From Hexactinellida sp. DTS-2022 (taxonomy: Eukaryota; Porifera; Hexactinellida), in NCBI GenBank assembly GCA_028753945.1, contig JAPNXP010000009.1:1116001-1180000 (forward strand): a DNA stretch of 64,000 nt, written 5' to 3'. Position 1 is the first letter of the stretch. Each line of letters opens with the position of its first letter. The translations under genes were made by a program, and so were the position numbers. The notes under the pieces are model-generated. The model worked only from the letters and a program-made list of their open reading frames with translations. It had not been told where the DNA came from and made no database searches. This document shows, piece by piece, positions 38,222 through 55,808 of the stretch.

Positions 38222-41200
38222 ATGAAGAAGGTTAAACTCCAAATGTCGGTAAGTAAACCAGGTCCAGAGATTTCCCATTATATATAACTTTGCTTAACAA
38301 ATAAAATACGACTGTAGGGGAAGCTGAAATCGTCACAGAGAGATATCCTAGCACAATTCAAGAGTGTAACTGCATGTGATGAGAAAAGTGCAATCAATTG
38401 TCTGTCCCAGTTCGACTGGAAGCTTGACAGATCGGTTGATGAGTTTTTCCAAAATCAAGAAAAGTTCATTGTACACGAGCCCGCAGACTTCAAGAAGCTC
38501 AGCTCAATTTTTGAGAGATACAAAAGTACTTTAATAATATTAACATTCCTATCGGTTTATTTATCGTTAAGTTACCGGCTGATTTTCTCTAGGAACCGTA
38601 CTAGAGAGAGAAGGCGATAAAATGATGGCCACTGGAATAACCGACTTCTTGAACGACCTTAATCTAGACCCGACGAGTATAGCAGTGCTAATAATAGCTT
38701 GGAAATTCAAAGCTAAGGAGCAGTGTGTATTCACGCGAATCGAGTTTATAGAAGGGATGAAGAGCTGTGGGTGAGTAAGCATTTTAAAATTAATAATTAT
38801 TATTCAGAACGCTTGATAGATTCCTTAGAATATCCCCTATTATGATTTCACCACAGTGAGCTACCAGAGATTCTTACTTAGCTTTCCTTCATACATTCAT
38901 GGTACCCATAATGACACTATTGTGTACAAGCACGGTTAATATGAATTTCCGGGTAACAGATACAATGTTTCGGTTGCTTAAAAAATATTTTAATGTATAG
39001 TGACACCTGTTGATACGAATTATGATAAGGCGAACAGATTTCGATGGTCCCTGTATTTTCAAAGTTAACATTAAATTGATACAAATCTCTTATAGGTGTG
39101 ACAGTATAGATAAGCTGAAGAGGAGAATTCCAGAGTTCGAGAGAGAGATAGACAATAATGAAAAGTTCAAAAGTTTTTACCAATTTACATTCGACTATGC
39201 CAAGAATCCTGAACAACGATATTTGGGTAAATAATCACAACTTATAAGTAGTATTAATTAAAGAGTTTACTTATACAGCGATCATCGGCGTTTGTATTAA
39301 AAAACCTGGCTAGTTTCTAGCGTTGTTTTTTTTATGTTTATAAAAACACCATCGCTAGAAACTAGCCAGGTTTTTAAATACAAACGCCGATGATCGCTGT
39401 ATAAGTAAACTCTTAATAAAAATGTGCCAACTTATTAATTTAACGAAATCAAGTTAGAACATTCTCAAATATATAAATATAATGTTGTTTTCAAAACTCG
39501 TTAATAAAACCCAATATTTACAAATAATCAGCTTGTAGATTTCGCTTGCTCTCGTTTTGATATTTGTCAATCGCGGCTTTCAGAGCTTCGACCCAAGAAC
39601 GGTAGTCAACCGCGTTATCAGCATAAATTAAATATGTTTTTCTTGGGAGTTCTATTGAGAAACAAAAAGGTTGTTTGACCGAATGATCTTCTGTAACGAA
39701 TTGGAGAGTTTCTGCCAGATCCAAGACTCCTTTCGGTTTAGGATTTGGGTTTTTGATGACGTGTGGCTTCTCGTCGAAATAGCTGAGGTTCTGTCTCTCC
39801 AGTTGGAACCATCTTAGCTTCCAATTCTTTACAAGGTGCCCCCTCTTGGTTAGGAACCCTCCCTTTATACCCAAATCGGAGAGAAGATTCGGCTCTGAGT
39901 GCATCCTTTTCATAGTTAAATCTGGCATTTGGTCTGCTCTCACGAGGTCCTGCGTTATGATGTTGTCCCACAGTCCCGAGGGCTCCCTCACATTGCTGGG
40001 GAGCGGGCGCTTGAGGAGAATCACGTCTTTGTCGCTTCTCACGATTCGACTCGGCTTTTCGAACTGATCCTTGAATTGAATGAAGTTATATTTCTTTAAT
40101 CCGAACTCGATTAAATTTAGATCTTTGCAGTATTTGATTTGGAAGTGGGACGGGGTTCCTACATTCCAGACACACAGATCGTAGAAGTTGTAGTACCCAC
40201 TGTTTCGCTCTCTTATTATGAGGAAGGAGCCGTCTATGTTGTGAGTCTTTAGCACGCATTCCGCCGCGGTGCGACTCGTGCCCGGGTAGTACCAGTCCAG
40301 AGTCTCAATCAAGTTGGCTTCCGAACTGGTTTTACATCGCAGTTTCGGAATGGCGTGTTGGTTATGATGCTCTGAGTATTGCATGCTCTGAGTATTAAAC
40401 GCCATCTGACAACGCGATATTTATAAAATATGAGTCCGATAGCTATTATTAATTGGGAAACTTTTTGTCTAAAGCATAATTGCCATTTACTGTGGTCAAT
40501 CAATTGGGGATATTGAAAGTTAAATGTGGCCTGCGTATTAGATGGACACACTTACCAATTGCACAATATTTTGACCCCGCGAAACAAACAATGGTCTGTT
40601 ACATAGCTCATCCTACGCTGCAGAAGTTTAATTCAATAATTAAAAGGTCGAATTGATACTTTCAATACACTAACCGATTATTATACTACGTAATACAAAT
40701 AATCAAATTATATAATTAGTTAAAAGTTATGTAGAAATATAATTAAACCTCTCTACACGGAACACACATGGTATATGAAGAGATAGAGAGGTGTTCCTTA
40801 ATGAGTGTTTATGTCAAAATTTTAGGTTTTATAACATAGTTATTATTGTAGTTGTATTAATTATCAGAGCAATTCGTATTATATTATACGATATATAAAA
40901 TAATTGTTATTATTTTAGCCTCTTTTTTAGAAATGGATATGGCCATTGCCTATTGGCAAATAGTATTACGAAGTCGATTCAAGTTCTTTGACTTGTGGGT
41001 TGAATATATTCAAGTAAGTCTAATTTATTAACGTAGGTGTTAGTATTATCATTATTCCTGATAATTTATAGGGCTAAATATATACGTTCCTTTCGAAATA
41101 TTCGTTTGTACGTTCCTCCCAAAAGTATATTAGTTGATATAAAATGTTAAAATATAGCAAAAATCACTAAAACCGATACAAGTACCGAGTATATACCTTG

Positions 41201-42203
41201 ATTGTGAATCTTCGTTTGTTAAAAGTGCTAGATTATTGTAATTACATATCTATAGTTAACATACAAAAATTATAATTTAAGCAGATTTACTAAATATGTA
41301 CATGGTAAAATTTCAAATTAGAATCACTAAACACGTTTATTGGATTCCTTAGATCAATTTGTTCCGAGGATATATTGACCCAATTAAGCCAAAATATTGC
41401 AAGCCAAACTGTAATTTTGTTCTGTAAATCCTGTGAAATGTTCACCCAATTAACCGGTGCCTATATTAAGCGGAGTGTACTGTCATAAATACGGTTTCCC
41501 GAAAGTATTTTGTTATAAAGAAACCTGAATTATACTAGTTTAATACATTTGAGGTAATTTATAATTTTATTGCTAATGAAGCAGAGTCATTGTTGATTAT
41601 TCAGAACCATCACAAGAAACCAATCCCAAGAGATACTTGGAACTTGCTGCTGGACTTTAGTATACAGATTGACGATAACATGTCAAACTACGATGAAGAA
41701 GGTAAAGTTACGCTTAAACTTATAAACCAATTACTAATTAATTGTAAGCATCCGCATAAGGACTAATTCATAGAATAATGTCTGGAATTCGTGCACTCTT
41801 TAACCTCTCTTTCTTATGCGAAAAAGTGACAAGCCAATGCGATAAATAACTTTAACAATACGAATTGATACGTTTATACTAAGTTGTATAATACGCGCAT
41901 ATTATAATAAGTAAATAGATTAAATAGATATATAGTCTTCTCTTATTCGTATAAATAATATATTTATTGTTGATTCATGTAATTCCCTATTATTCATCGA
42001 GGTTTTTCAGAATGGACTACCCTAATTTGTTAGTTATTTACAAGACGTAATCGTGAACTAAATTTACGTATATAGAGGTATATACTAGTGTATGTAATAC
42101 GTATTAAATCGGTAACTGTTATTCTCTAGGCGCATGGCCTGTGCTTATAGACGAATTCGTTGAATTTGCCCTTGAAAAGCTTCCAAAGAAAACCCTCCCT
42201 TGA
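38222..42203 (+). CDS. DCUN1D1: DCUN1D1-like Nedd8 E3 (DCN1), 7 exons
   Basis: Exons: 38222-38248, 38318-38525, 38593-38770, 39096-39226, 40931-41013, 41605-41701 and 42130-42203. The joined length is 798 nt, coding for 265 aa without a stop. All introns are GT-AG (69, 67, 325, 1704, 591 and 428 bp). The product has an N-terminal UBA-like domain ([20 protein letters not shown], then [17 protein letters not shown]) and the cullin-binding PONY domain: [50 protein letters not shown] and a terminal segment with [21 protein letters not shown]1 proteins promote cullin neddylation with UBC12. The UBA-like domain places it with DCUN1D1/2. Intron 4 holds a DAPP1-like gene on the other strand; introns 3 and 5 hold Tigger-like debris. 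Confidence 0.96.
38920..39090. mobile_element. Tigger-like MITE remnant in DCUN1D1 intron 3
   Basis: This part of intron 3 has motifs acacctgttgatacgaatta and ggcgaacagatttcg followed by ggtccctgt. They match the element at 51767-51913 (ccggttaattttacgaatt, ggcgaacacattttgacgg). The copy is eroded; its ends are not clear. Confidence 0.55.
39261..39414. repeat. 154-bp hairpin element in DCUN1D1 intron 4
   Basis: Two ~62-bp arms (39261-39322 and 39352-39414) are almost perfect reverse complements around a 29-base loop. The arms run from aagagtttacttatacagcg to ggctagtttctagcg. It would form a long stable hairpin if transcribed. No clear target duplication; it is probably a MITE. Confidence 0.88.
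39518..40405 (-). CDS. DAPP1: DAPP1-like SH2-PH adaptor, nested in DCUN1D1 intron
   Basis: 295 aa, single exon. An SH2 domain spans about 38-130 ([19 protein letters not shown], then [19 protein letters not shown]) and a PH domain about 181-285 ([20 protein letters not shown] and [15 protein letters not shown]). The K-x-n-K-x-R pattern in the first PH strands fits 3-phosphoinositide binding. This order and length match DAPP1/Bam32, which binds phosphotyrosine and PI(3,4,5)P3 or PI(3,4)P2 downstream of PI3-kinase. The SH2 core reads FLIIRER, one residue longer before the arginine than the usual FLVR. It has no intron and lies wholly inside intron 4 of DCUN1D1 on the opposite strand, so retroposition into the intron is plausible. 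Confidence 0.9.
   Translation of the reverse strand: MAFNTQSMQYSEHHNQHAIPKLRCKTSSEANLIETLDWYYPGTSRTAAECVLKTHNIDGSFLIIRERNSGYYNFYDLCVWNVGTPSHFQIKYCKDLNLIEFGLKKYNFIQFKDQFEKPSRIVRSDKDVILLKRPLPSNVREPSGLWDNIITQDLVRADQMPDLTMKRMHSEPNLLSDLGIKGGFLTKRGHLVKNWKLRWFQLERQNLSYFDEKPHVIKNPNPKPKGVLDLAETLQFVTEDHSVKQPFCFSIELPRKTYLIYADNAVDYRSWVEALKAAIDKYQNESKRNLQADYL
41355..41483. mobile_element. Tigger-derived fragment in DCUN1D1 intron 5
   Basis: It contains cccaattaagccaaaatattgc-type sequence (the match to 9480-9560 includes gccaaactgtaatt and aaatcctgtgaaat) and ends ttaagcggagtgtactg at 41483. The left end is missing or decayed. Confidence 0.75.
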
Positions 42204-42418
42204 GTACAGAACAGAGCTCAAAGCCCAAGGAGATCTTTGGTACTGTCCTAGTAGTATTTTATTATTCTATTATAATTGAGACATGTTGAATTAAAGTTAT
42301 TTAATGTGATATGTTTGTTTATAGCATTAGTCTACAAATGAAGTACCACTAATTAATGAAAATACCAAATTCTTCTGTCAATGAAATATACTGCATTTAT
42401 CTCCTCCAACTCAATTGG

Positions 42419-50154
<7,736 letters not shown>

Positions 50155-50531
50155 TTCACTAACTTAAAAATAATTGAATAACTGATTTCATAAACCATTG
50201 AGTCATTATAACATTCTAATGATTCTATTAACTTAAATTTAAACCCACTCCATTATCTCCTTATCTCTGTCACCACATGCTGTGTGACTCAATTTGTCTT
50301 AGACTGATTATTCTAAGACAGAAGACACATTTAGACTAATCAAATGTATAAGCAAATCTATTCAACTGGATTCCTTATTTTCGTTGGGAAATGACTAAGC
50401 TTAGATAACTGAATCACAACAATTGAATCACTAAACTACCGTCTCTTAACATTATACAATTAGTGCAGTTACACATCATACATTCTTCTACTACTAGTGC
50501 ATTAATTACTTTATTGATAAAGCTCTGCTGT
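50155..50531. promoter_or_regulatory. Divergent region CWC15/CIAO2A
   Basis: 377 bp between the start codons of two housekeeping genes on opposite strands. It contains an inverted pair (tttgtcttagac... attctaagacag) near 50296-50322. Confidence 0.5.
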
Positions 50532-50936
50532 ATGAGTAGCACTGGCGAGCTCACTTCTTGCGATATATACGATCTAATTCGAGAAATAAAAGACCCCGAG
50601 TTCTCCCAGACTCTAGAGGAACTGAAGGTGCTGAGAGAAGACCTAACTAAAGTAGACACAGTAGCGCCAGACGTGCTAGACATCAGAATTACGTTTGTCC
50701 CAACAGTTCCACACTGCCACTTGGCTACTCTCATAGGCCTGTGCATTCGGACTAAGCTGGAGAGAGACCTGGAACATTTCAAGCATAAGCTATATATCTC
50801 TATTGCTGAAGATTCCCATTCCTCAGCAATCGAGATTACTAAACAGATTAACGATAAGGAGCGAGTAGCTGCTGCTTTGGAAAACCCAGATTTATATGCA
50901 GCTGTTCAGGAATGTATTGATTTCGTTATTGACTAA
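50532..50936 (+). CDS. CIAO2A: CIAO2A/FAM96A, cytosolic Fe-S assembly factor
   Basis: 134 aa from the ATG at 50532; the frame is open further upstream, but without ATG. The MIP18 domain covers the protein: IYDLIREIKDPEFSQTLEEL, TFVPTVPHCHLATLIGLCIR with the conserved reactive cysteine (Cys62), and KQINDKERVAAALENPDL. CIAO2 proteins work in the CIA targeting complex with CIAO1 and MMS19, passing iron-sulfur clusters to cytosolic and nuclear proteins. HxxLATLIGLC and KLYISIAEDSHSS-type regions, and the short C-terminus, favour CIAO2A over CIAO2B. Confidence 0.92.
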   Translation: MSSTGELTSCDIYDLIREIKDPEFSQTLEELKVLREDLTKVDTVAPDVLDIRITFVPTVPHCHLATLIGLCIRTKLERDLEHFKHKLYISIAEDSHSSAIEITKQINDKERVAAALENPDLYAAVQECIDFVID

Positions 50937-51984
50937 ATCAGAATGAGGTTGCTTGATTTCTTTATTGTAAACATTTTGCATTAATTGATTTTTAAGTGCA
51001 AAAATGTATTTGTATTCTGACAGGGTAAGAAGCTAAGTGCTAACAACAACATAAGTTACTTTCTGCACTATTTAACTTATTTTCAATAATAACCATCTGG
51101 TGAGTAATAGCAGGTATAAGTGTACTCGCAAGAGCCTTGGGTAGGTTAGTACCGTCTCTTTGCATTGTATTAATATTAGTGCGGCCATAGCTATGGTGCG
51201 GTGCTGCTATACAAAGGGATCCCTCATAAGCTATGTATTACACCCACTTCAATTATGGATGCTTTCCCATTAATATGAATAAGGTCATTCAGAAACAGGT
51301 TCTTAACCTTACCACAGCCCATATATCTAGGCAGTAGGTATCCGTCATTTAGCTCACAGCGTGAGATATTGGTTTCCTTAAGTCTTAGTGCCAGACAGAT
51401 TAATCTAAGTCAGGTTTGTCATGCATTTTATTCCCAGGGCCATATTTGGAATCTTTATCTACTTGCGGGCCACGCAACCTTGGATATATCAGGCAAGGTA
51501 ACATTATTATTGCCATTTACAAGCTCCCGCAATATTAAGTATAACACTTAATTCTTTCGATAATACAAGTTGGTCTGATCTTTCATTACGCCAGATAGTA
51601 TTACAATACGGATGATAAATAAATGCTCAACAACCGAACAATTTAGATAAATTATATTAGTGAATCCAAGTACACACCTGGGATAATAGCATATTGAACC
51701 AGCCACACATGTTAAGTCAAATCAGTCCACATCAAAAGTTAATTTTATAAAGGGAAAATATAAGTACAGTAGTTGGTACGAAAGTACAAACACTATTTCA
51801 GTCCCCTTGAAAGCTTTTTCAATACAAATGACACCGGTTAATTTTACGAATTCCGGATATGGCGAACACATTTTGACGGTCCCCTGACTGTTCATACTAA
51901 CGAGGTTATACTGTGTAAATACAGATATTGGCAGAGTATTAGCAATTTAGCAGCTGCATAGTGCAAATTATAACAAATAATCAG
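50937..51984. other. 1-kb spacer with one MITE
   Basis: No gene is seen. It contains the Tigger-like element at 51767-51913; the rest is unremarkable. Confidence 0.6.
51767..51913. mobile_element. Tigger-like MITE upstream of the C2orf76 gene
   Basis: The left end CAGTAGTTGGTACGAA is preceded by TA, and the right end ctaacgaggttatactg is its rough inverse. The internal block ggcgaacacattttgacgg matches the remnant in DCUN1D1 intron 3. It ends 71 bp before the start codon, so it may contribute promoter sequence. Confidence 0.7.
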
Positions 51985-52389
51985 ATGGCTGAAGCAATTG
52001 AGGATAAACCAGGGATCACTATCACAGTGAGATTAGTAAAGTCATTTCAATACAGATCTATTAAAAACGTAGTTCTCCGATCAGTTGCGATCAGTTCTAC
52101 AGTTAGAGAGCTGATAGAAGAAATTAATAAGGAAATTAACAAGTCCCCCACCCTACCAGTCCCTTTCAAAAAGTCTGCTTACGACACAATCAAGATATTC
52201 ACATTTGCTCACGGACAAAAACCAAACAACACAGCTATCAACTTGGAAGATGATGACAAGTTTATCCTAAGCAACCTGGACGCCAAACTGGGGGAATGTG
52301 GAATTCAGAACGAAACTGAGCTCTCCTACTTCAATAAATCAGATTACGACAAGTTTAAGCTAAACCCTGTGGAACAGCTTTGGAACTAA
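51985..52389 (+). CDS. UPF0538 family protein (C2orf76-like)
   Basis: 134 aa, single exon. It has the family's features: ITITVRLVKSFQYRSIKNVV at the start, a middle with VPFKKSAYDTIKIFTFAHGQ, NLEDDDKFIL, then GIQNETELSYFNKSDYDKFK and a short tail NPVEQLW. The predicted fold is ubiquitin-like. The function of the family is unknown. The length agrees with the human protein (about 126 aa). The start at 51985 is preferred as the first true ATG of the frame. Confidence 0.9.
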   Translation: MAEAIEDKPGITITVRLVKSFQYRSIKNVVLRSVAISSTVRELIEEINKEINKSPTLPVPFKKSAYDTIKIFTFAHGQKPNNTAINLEDDDKFILSNLDAKLGECGIQNETELSYFNKSDYDKFKLNPVEQLWN

Positions 52390-52701
52390 ACAAGAGACAC
52401 GTCAATTAACACCTGTATGTAGTAATAACAATGTCGGTATATGACCTTATATATTATAGTATTATTATCTACAAGTGCTTTGTGATTTCCTAATACAAAT
52501 AAGTATCTGGAAAATTATGAATAACATTTCATCCATTTAATAAAGATATAAACAAACTTAATTTATTATAATTAATCAACAGTTGTAACATTGTATTAAT
52601 ATTATTATAACTCCACCTAAAAGCAAGTGATGCCAATTAGCTGAGCTGAGGGCTAATAATGAATGAGAATTAATAGAATCGTCGCTCCATTTCTGAATAC
52701 T

Positions 52702-55116
52702 TTATAAGAGTGCTAGAGTACACATTATCATTATCAATAGCAACATGCTCATGCCAGCATTCCTACTACCCGAGTTGGTTGAGATGGTGGAGTTATCTGT
52801 CTGTATGAATAGTGTGAATTCCTGTTCCCAATCAGTCGTGTCATCTGGTGTTGCAGTAGAAGGTTCGTACCGAGTAGTGTAGAGGTGTGATAAATCGAAC
52901 TTAGAGGAGAGACAAGTGGACACCGTGTTTGGCATATCTCGAGCTATCTTATAATAATATCTGTTCCTCCTATGGTCGGTATCTTCATGCATATTATCCC
53001 CTGAGAATTCGAGCTCTCCTGTCTCCTCACGCGACGCGTCATCTCCCCCAGCCTCGCTCTCTCCTAGCATGCTAATCCCGCTGTCCCCGCTGTCCCCGCT
53101 CCCCGTCAAGTCGGTTACAGGTCTGGCAGGCGTACGGGAGTCCGAGCAGGAGGGAAGCCTGTCTAAGCATTGAATGTCGTCACTGTAACACGCCTGGAAC
53201 TTTATGAAGGCTTGGAGCGAGTATGTGACCGCCTTAACTCCCTCGTAGTCCGCTTGGAATGTTAAGAAGCTGTTGGGTCTGACGGCAACGGCAGGGTTGC
53301 CCAGTTGCTCTGTGCGGCTGGCGCCCACTAGCCCAGATTTGTATCTACACAATGGAGTATGATAACAGTATAATATACTGACGTTTTAATGAGAATACTC
53401 TGTCGACTTACTTTCCCTTCTCCACTCCATTCCAGCAGTTGGCGTTCCCGCCCGCTGCCCCCACTGAGCGACAGAGCTTGCCCGGCAGGTTGTGCAGGAA
53501 GGTGACCACTCGGTCGTGTGAGAGCAGCAGCTGCTGGAGGGCTGTCCGCAGGTGCAGCGAGTCGGAGGGCCGGGAGGAGTGCCAGAGGCGGGAGGAGGAG
53601 CTCTGCCAGTCGTTGCGTCGCTCTTCTAACGCCCGCGTAGGTCTGCTGCTTCTCTCCACTGCGCACTTGTTCTTTATCTAAATTAATGTCGGTAATTATA
53701 TGCTTCTTAGCAACAGGAAAGATCATAGAAATATAGCCTGAATCTAGATCGATAAAATGTAGAATAGCAACCAGATTGTCCACATAAATTTATCTGCAAT
53801 TTAGATTCTACTGCTAGAGACGATTCCATGTCTTCATTAAGTGCGAATAAGTGATAAGAGAAGACGTATCGAGTGTGAAACTTACCGAGACAAGTTCATA
53901 GAAGTCACAATTTGGAACCGCGAATACTTCCTAAACGAATTAAAATACTAACCTGACCAACAATTTTCCTGGAATTAGCGTAGAGCCGAATAATAAACTC
54001 CATAGCCGAAATGCTCAGCTGTTTAAGCTCATCTTCGAAATCCTCGAAATCTCTCTCGAACTGCGCGACGAGTTGCTTCAGGATTCTGTACTGGTACAGG
54101 AGCGGGTCTCTCAGTCTCAGCAGGGGCGCCAGACACCCTCCGACCGTGTTGAGACAGAGGTCCCTGCAAGGGGCGAGGGAGGCGTAGCCGCCGCACAGCT
54201 GACAGCTAGACATCTTCAGGAGAGCAGTGGGACACTGTCCGCCAGAGAGAAGCGAGCTGTCTGAGCTGACGTGGTTAACAATCTGCCGTAGACTCTCTCT
54301 CGCTCTCAGCACGAGACTGAGTCGGGTTAGAGTGTTGTTGAGAGACAGGTATAGCGCGTTATATTCCGCGAAATGCTGATAGCGTCTGTACACGGACCGT
54401 ATGCACTGCTGGTAGGAAGGAGAGACCGCCTCCAGGTAGAGGAACTCCTTTGCAGATGCCACGAATAAGTTGGCAAAGAAATCGTGTAGCTCTGCTGGAA
54501 GAAGGTCGGTGTTTTGAACAAAAGTGAAATCTTTGAAATATGTGAACAATTTCTCCGCTGGAACTGTGTGCTTATAGTAGTGCAGACCGAACGTGCTATG
54601 GAAATAGTTGGAATACTCCTGTTTGCTCCTCTCCAATGTGTATTCATAAGCATCTAGATACGTACATATAATACAATAAATATACTACTACTAACGTAAA
54701 TTGTAGTTGTATTTAACAAACCTATAAGCGTGTCATAATTATTAAAATCTTCGCGAAGGTAGCGTGTGATCTTTGTGATGTCACTCGTTACGTTCTGGTA
54801 TGTTCTGAATAGGAGCCGCTTCTCTACTTTACTTCTGCAGCAGTTCTCAGAGCCAAGGCCACAAAGCGAGGTCACATCTATCAATTCATTATTAATATAT
54901 GTTTGAATAAATGTATAAATTAGAATATCTATAATTACCTGCTTCATACAAGTATAACAATTCTGGTTCATGTAGTCTGACATATGCTATTGTGTTGGAA
55001 CAAGAGGGCTCATTTGCATTCCTATCGACACTTCTAATCACTACGGTACCAGCTGATTCAGTTAAAACGAAAAACAAGCCTGAGATATAAAACAAATTTT
55101 TAATATTAAAAATCAT
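52702..55116 (-). CDS. Glypican, GPI-anchored heparan sulfate proteoglycan, 5 exons
   Basis: Exons on the minus strand: 55116-54939, 54877-54722, 54653-53953, 53677-53412 and 53344-52702; 1944 nt, 647 aa, all introns GT-AG (61, 68, 275 and 67 bp). The first ~22 residues are a signal peptide. The glypican core follows: C-G-L-G-S-E-N-C-C, C-P-T-A-L-L, CQLCGGYASLAPCRDLCLNT, GGCLAPL, LPGKLCRSV and NCWNGVEKGKY. Ser-Gly pairs at 516, 519 and 522 sit in an acidic stretch (TGSGDSGDSG), typical glycosaminoglycan sites. The last ~20 residues are hydrophobic, as in a GPI signal (GMSMLLLIMIMCTLALL). Glypicans modulate Wnt, Hedgehog, FGF and BMP at the cell surface. The subfamily (GPC1/2/4/6 or GPC3/5) is not clear. 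Confidence 0.93.
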
Positions 55117-55808
55117 ATCTTCTGCCACATGAGTCTAATTAAAATAAGTGACAAATTCTAACAGACCTTTTATAGTCCTGCAACTGTGCAGATGCTGTCA
55201 TCGGTAGTTACAGCTGGATTAGCGGTCGCAAGGTATTCGACTAGGGATCCGATTGCATCCATAGACAAAAGATAATCTGCGTTCACACTGATTCTGCTAA
55301 CTGTCTAGTCCTTTTGTTTAAATTATGAGGTGATAATTCATAATTGATGCAATACAATCTATTGTTTGTTAAATGCTGCGATTGTTCCTTATGATTCACA
55401 AAATAATAAGTAATAATTTAATCAATTAAAATTGCTTAATTGTATTTGCAATAAATCGAGTTTAATCTCTTTCTGAAACTTAAAATAGTTTGCTCTTGCT
55501 ACAAATGAGTTCATACGAGTATCAGTCCAACATTAATAGAAGGAGCCCCTCATATCAGGCATAAATCAATAATTATTTACATTAATTAGTAAATATTGTA
55601 TATGTACGTTAATTCTATAATTAGAAAAGTATATGAACAAGTAATGTAATACAATCTCTGACTTTGAGGAGAGATTAACTTGGTAGTAGAAGAATCCTAT
55701 TACATGTATAGGCTGAGCTAATGGATATTTAATCAGACGGAGACATAATAATACTAAACCGGGACAATTGATAGAATCGATAGCGATATAACAACTAAGT
55801 ACGAAACA
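55117..55808. promoter_or_regulatory. Divergent region glypican/copine
   Basis: 692 bp of AT-rich DNA between two start codons on opposite strands. No repeat family recognised. Confidence 0.45.

Noticed and set aside
40748-40797. Inverted pair cctctct... agagaggt as a possible RNA gene
   Set aside because: Short imperfect stem without tRNA or snRNA features.
53328-53783. Frame with Leu/Ala/Pro-rich protein on the minus strand
   Set aside because: An alternative frame across glypican exon 4; the frame ending NCWNGVEKGK matches glypicans and joins correctly to both neighbouring exons.
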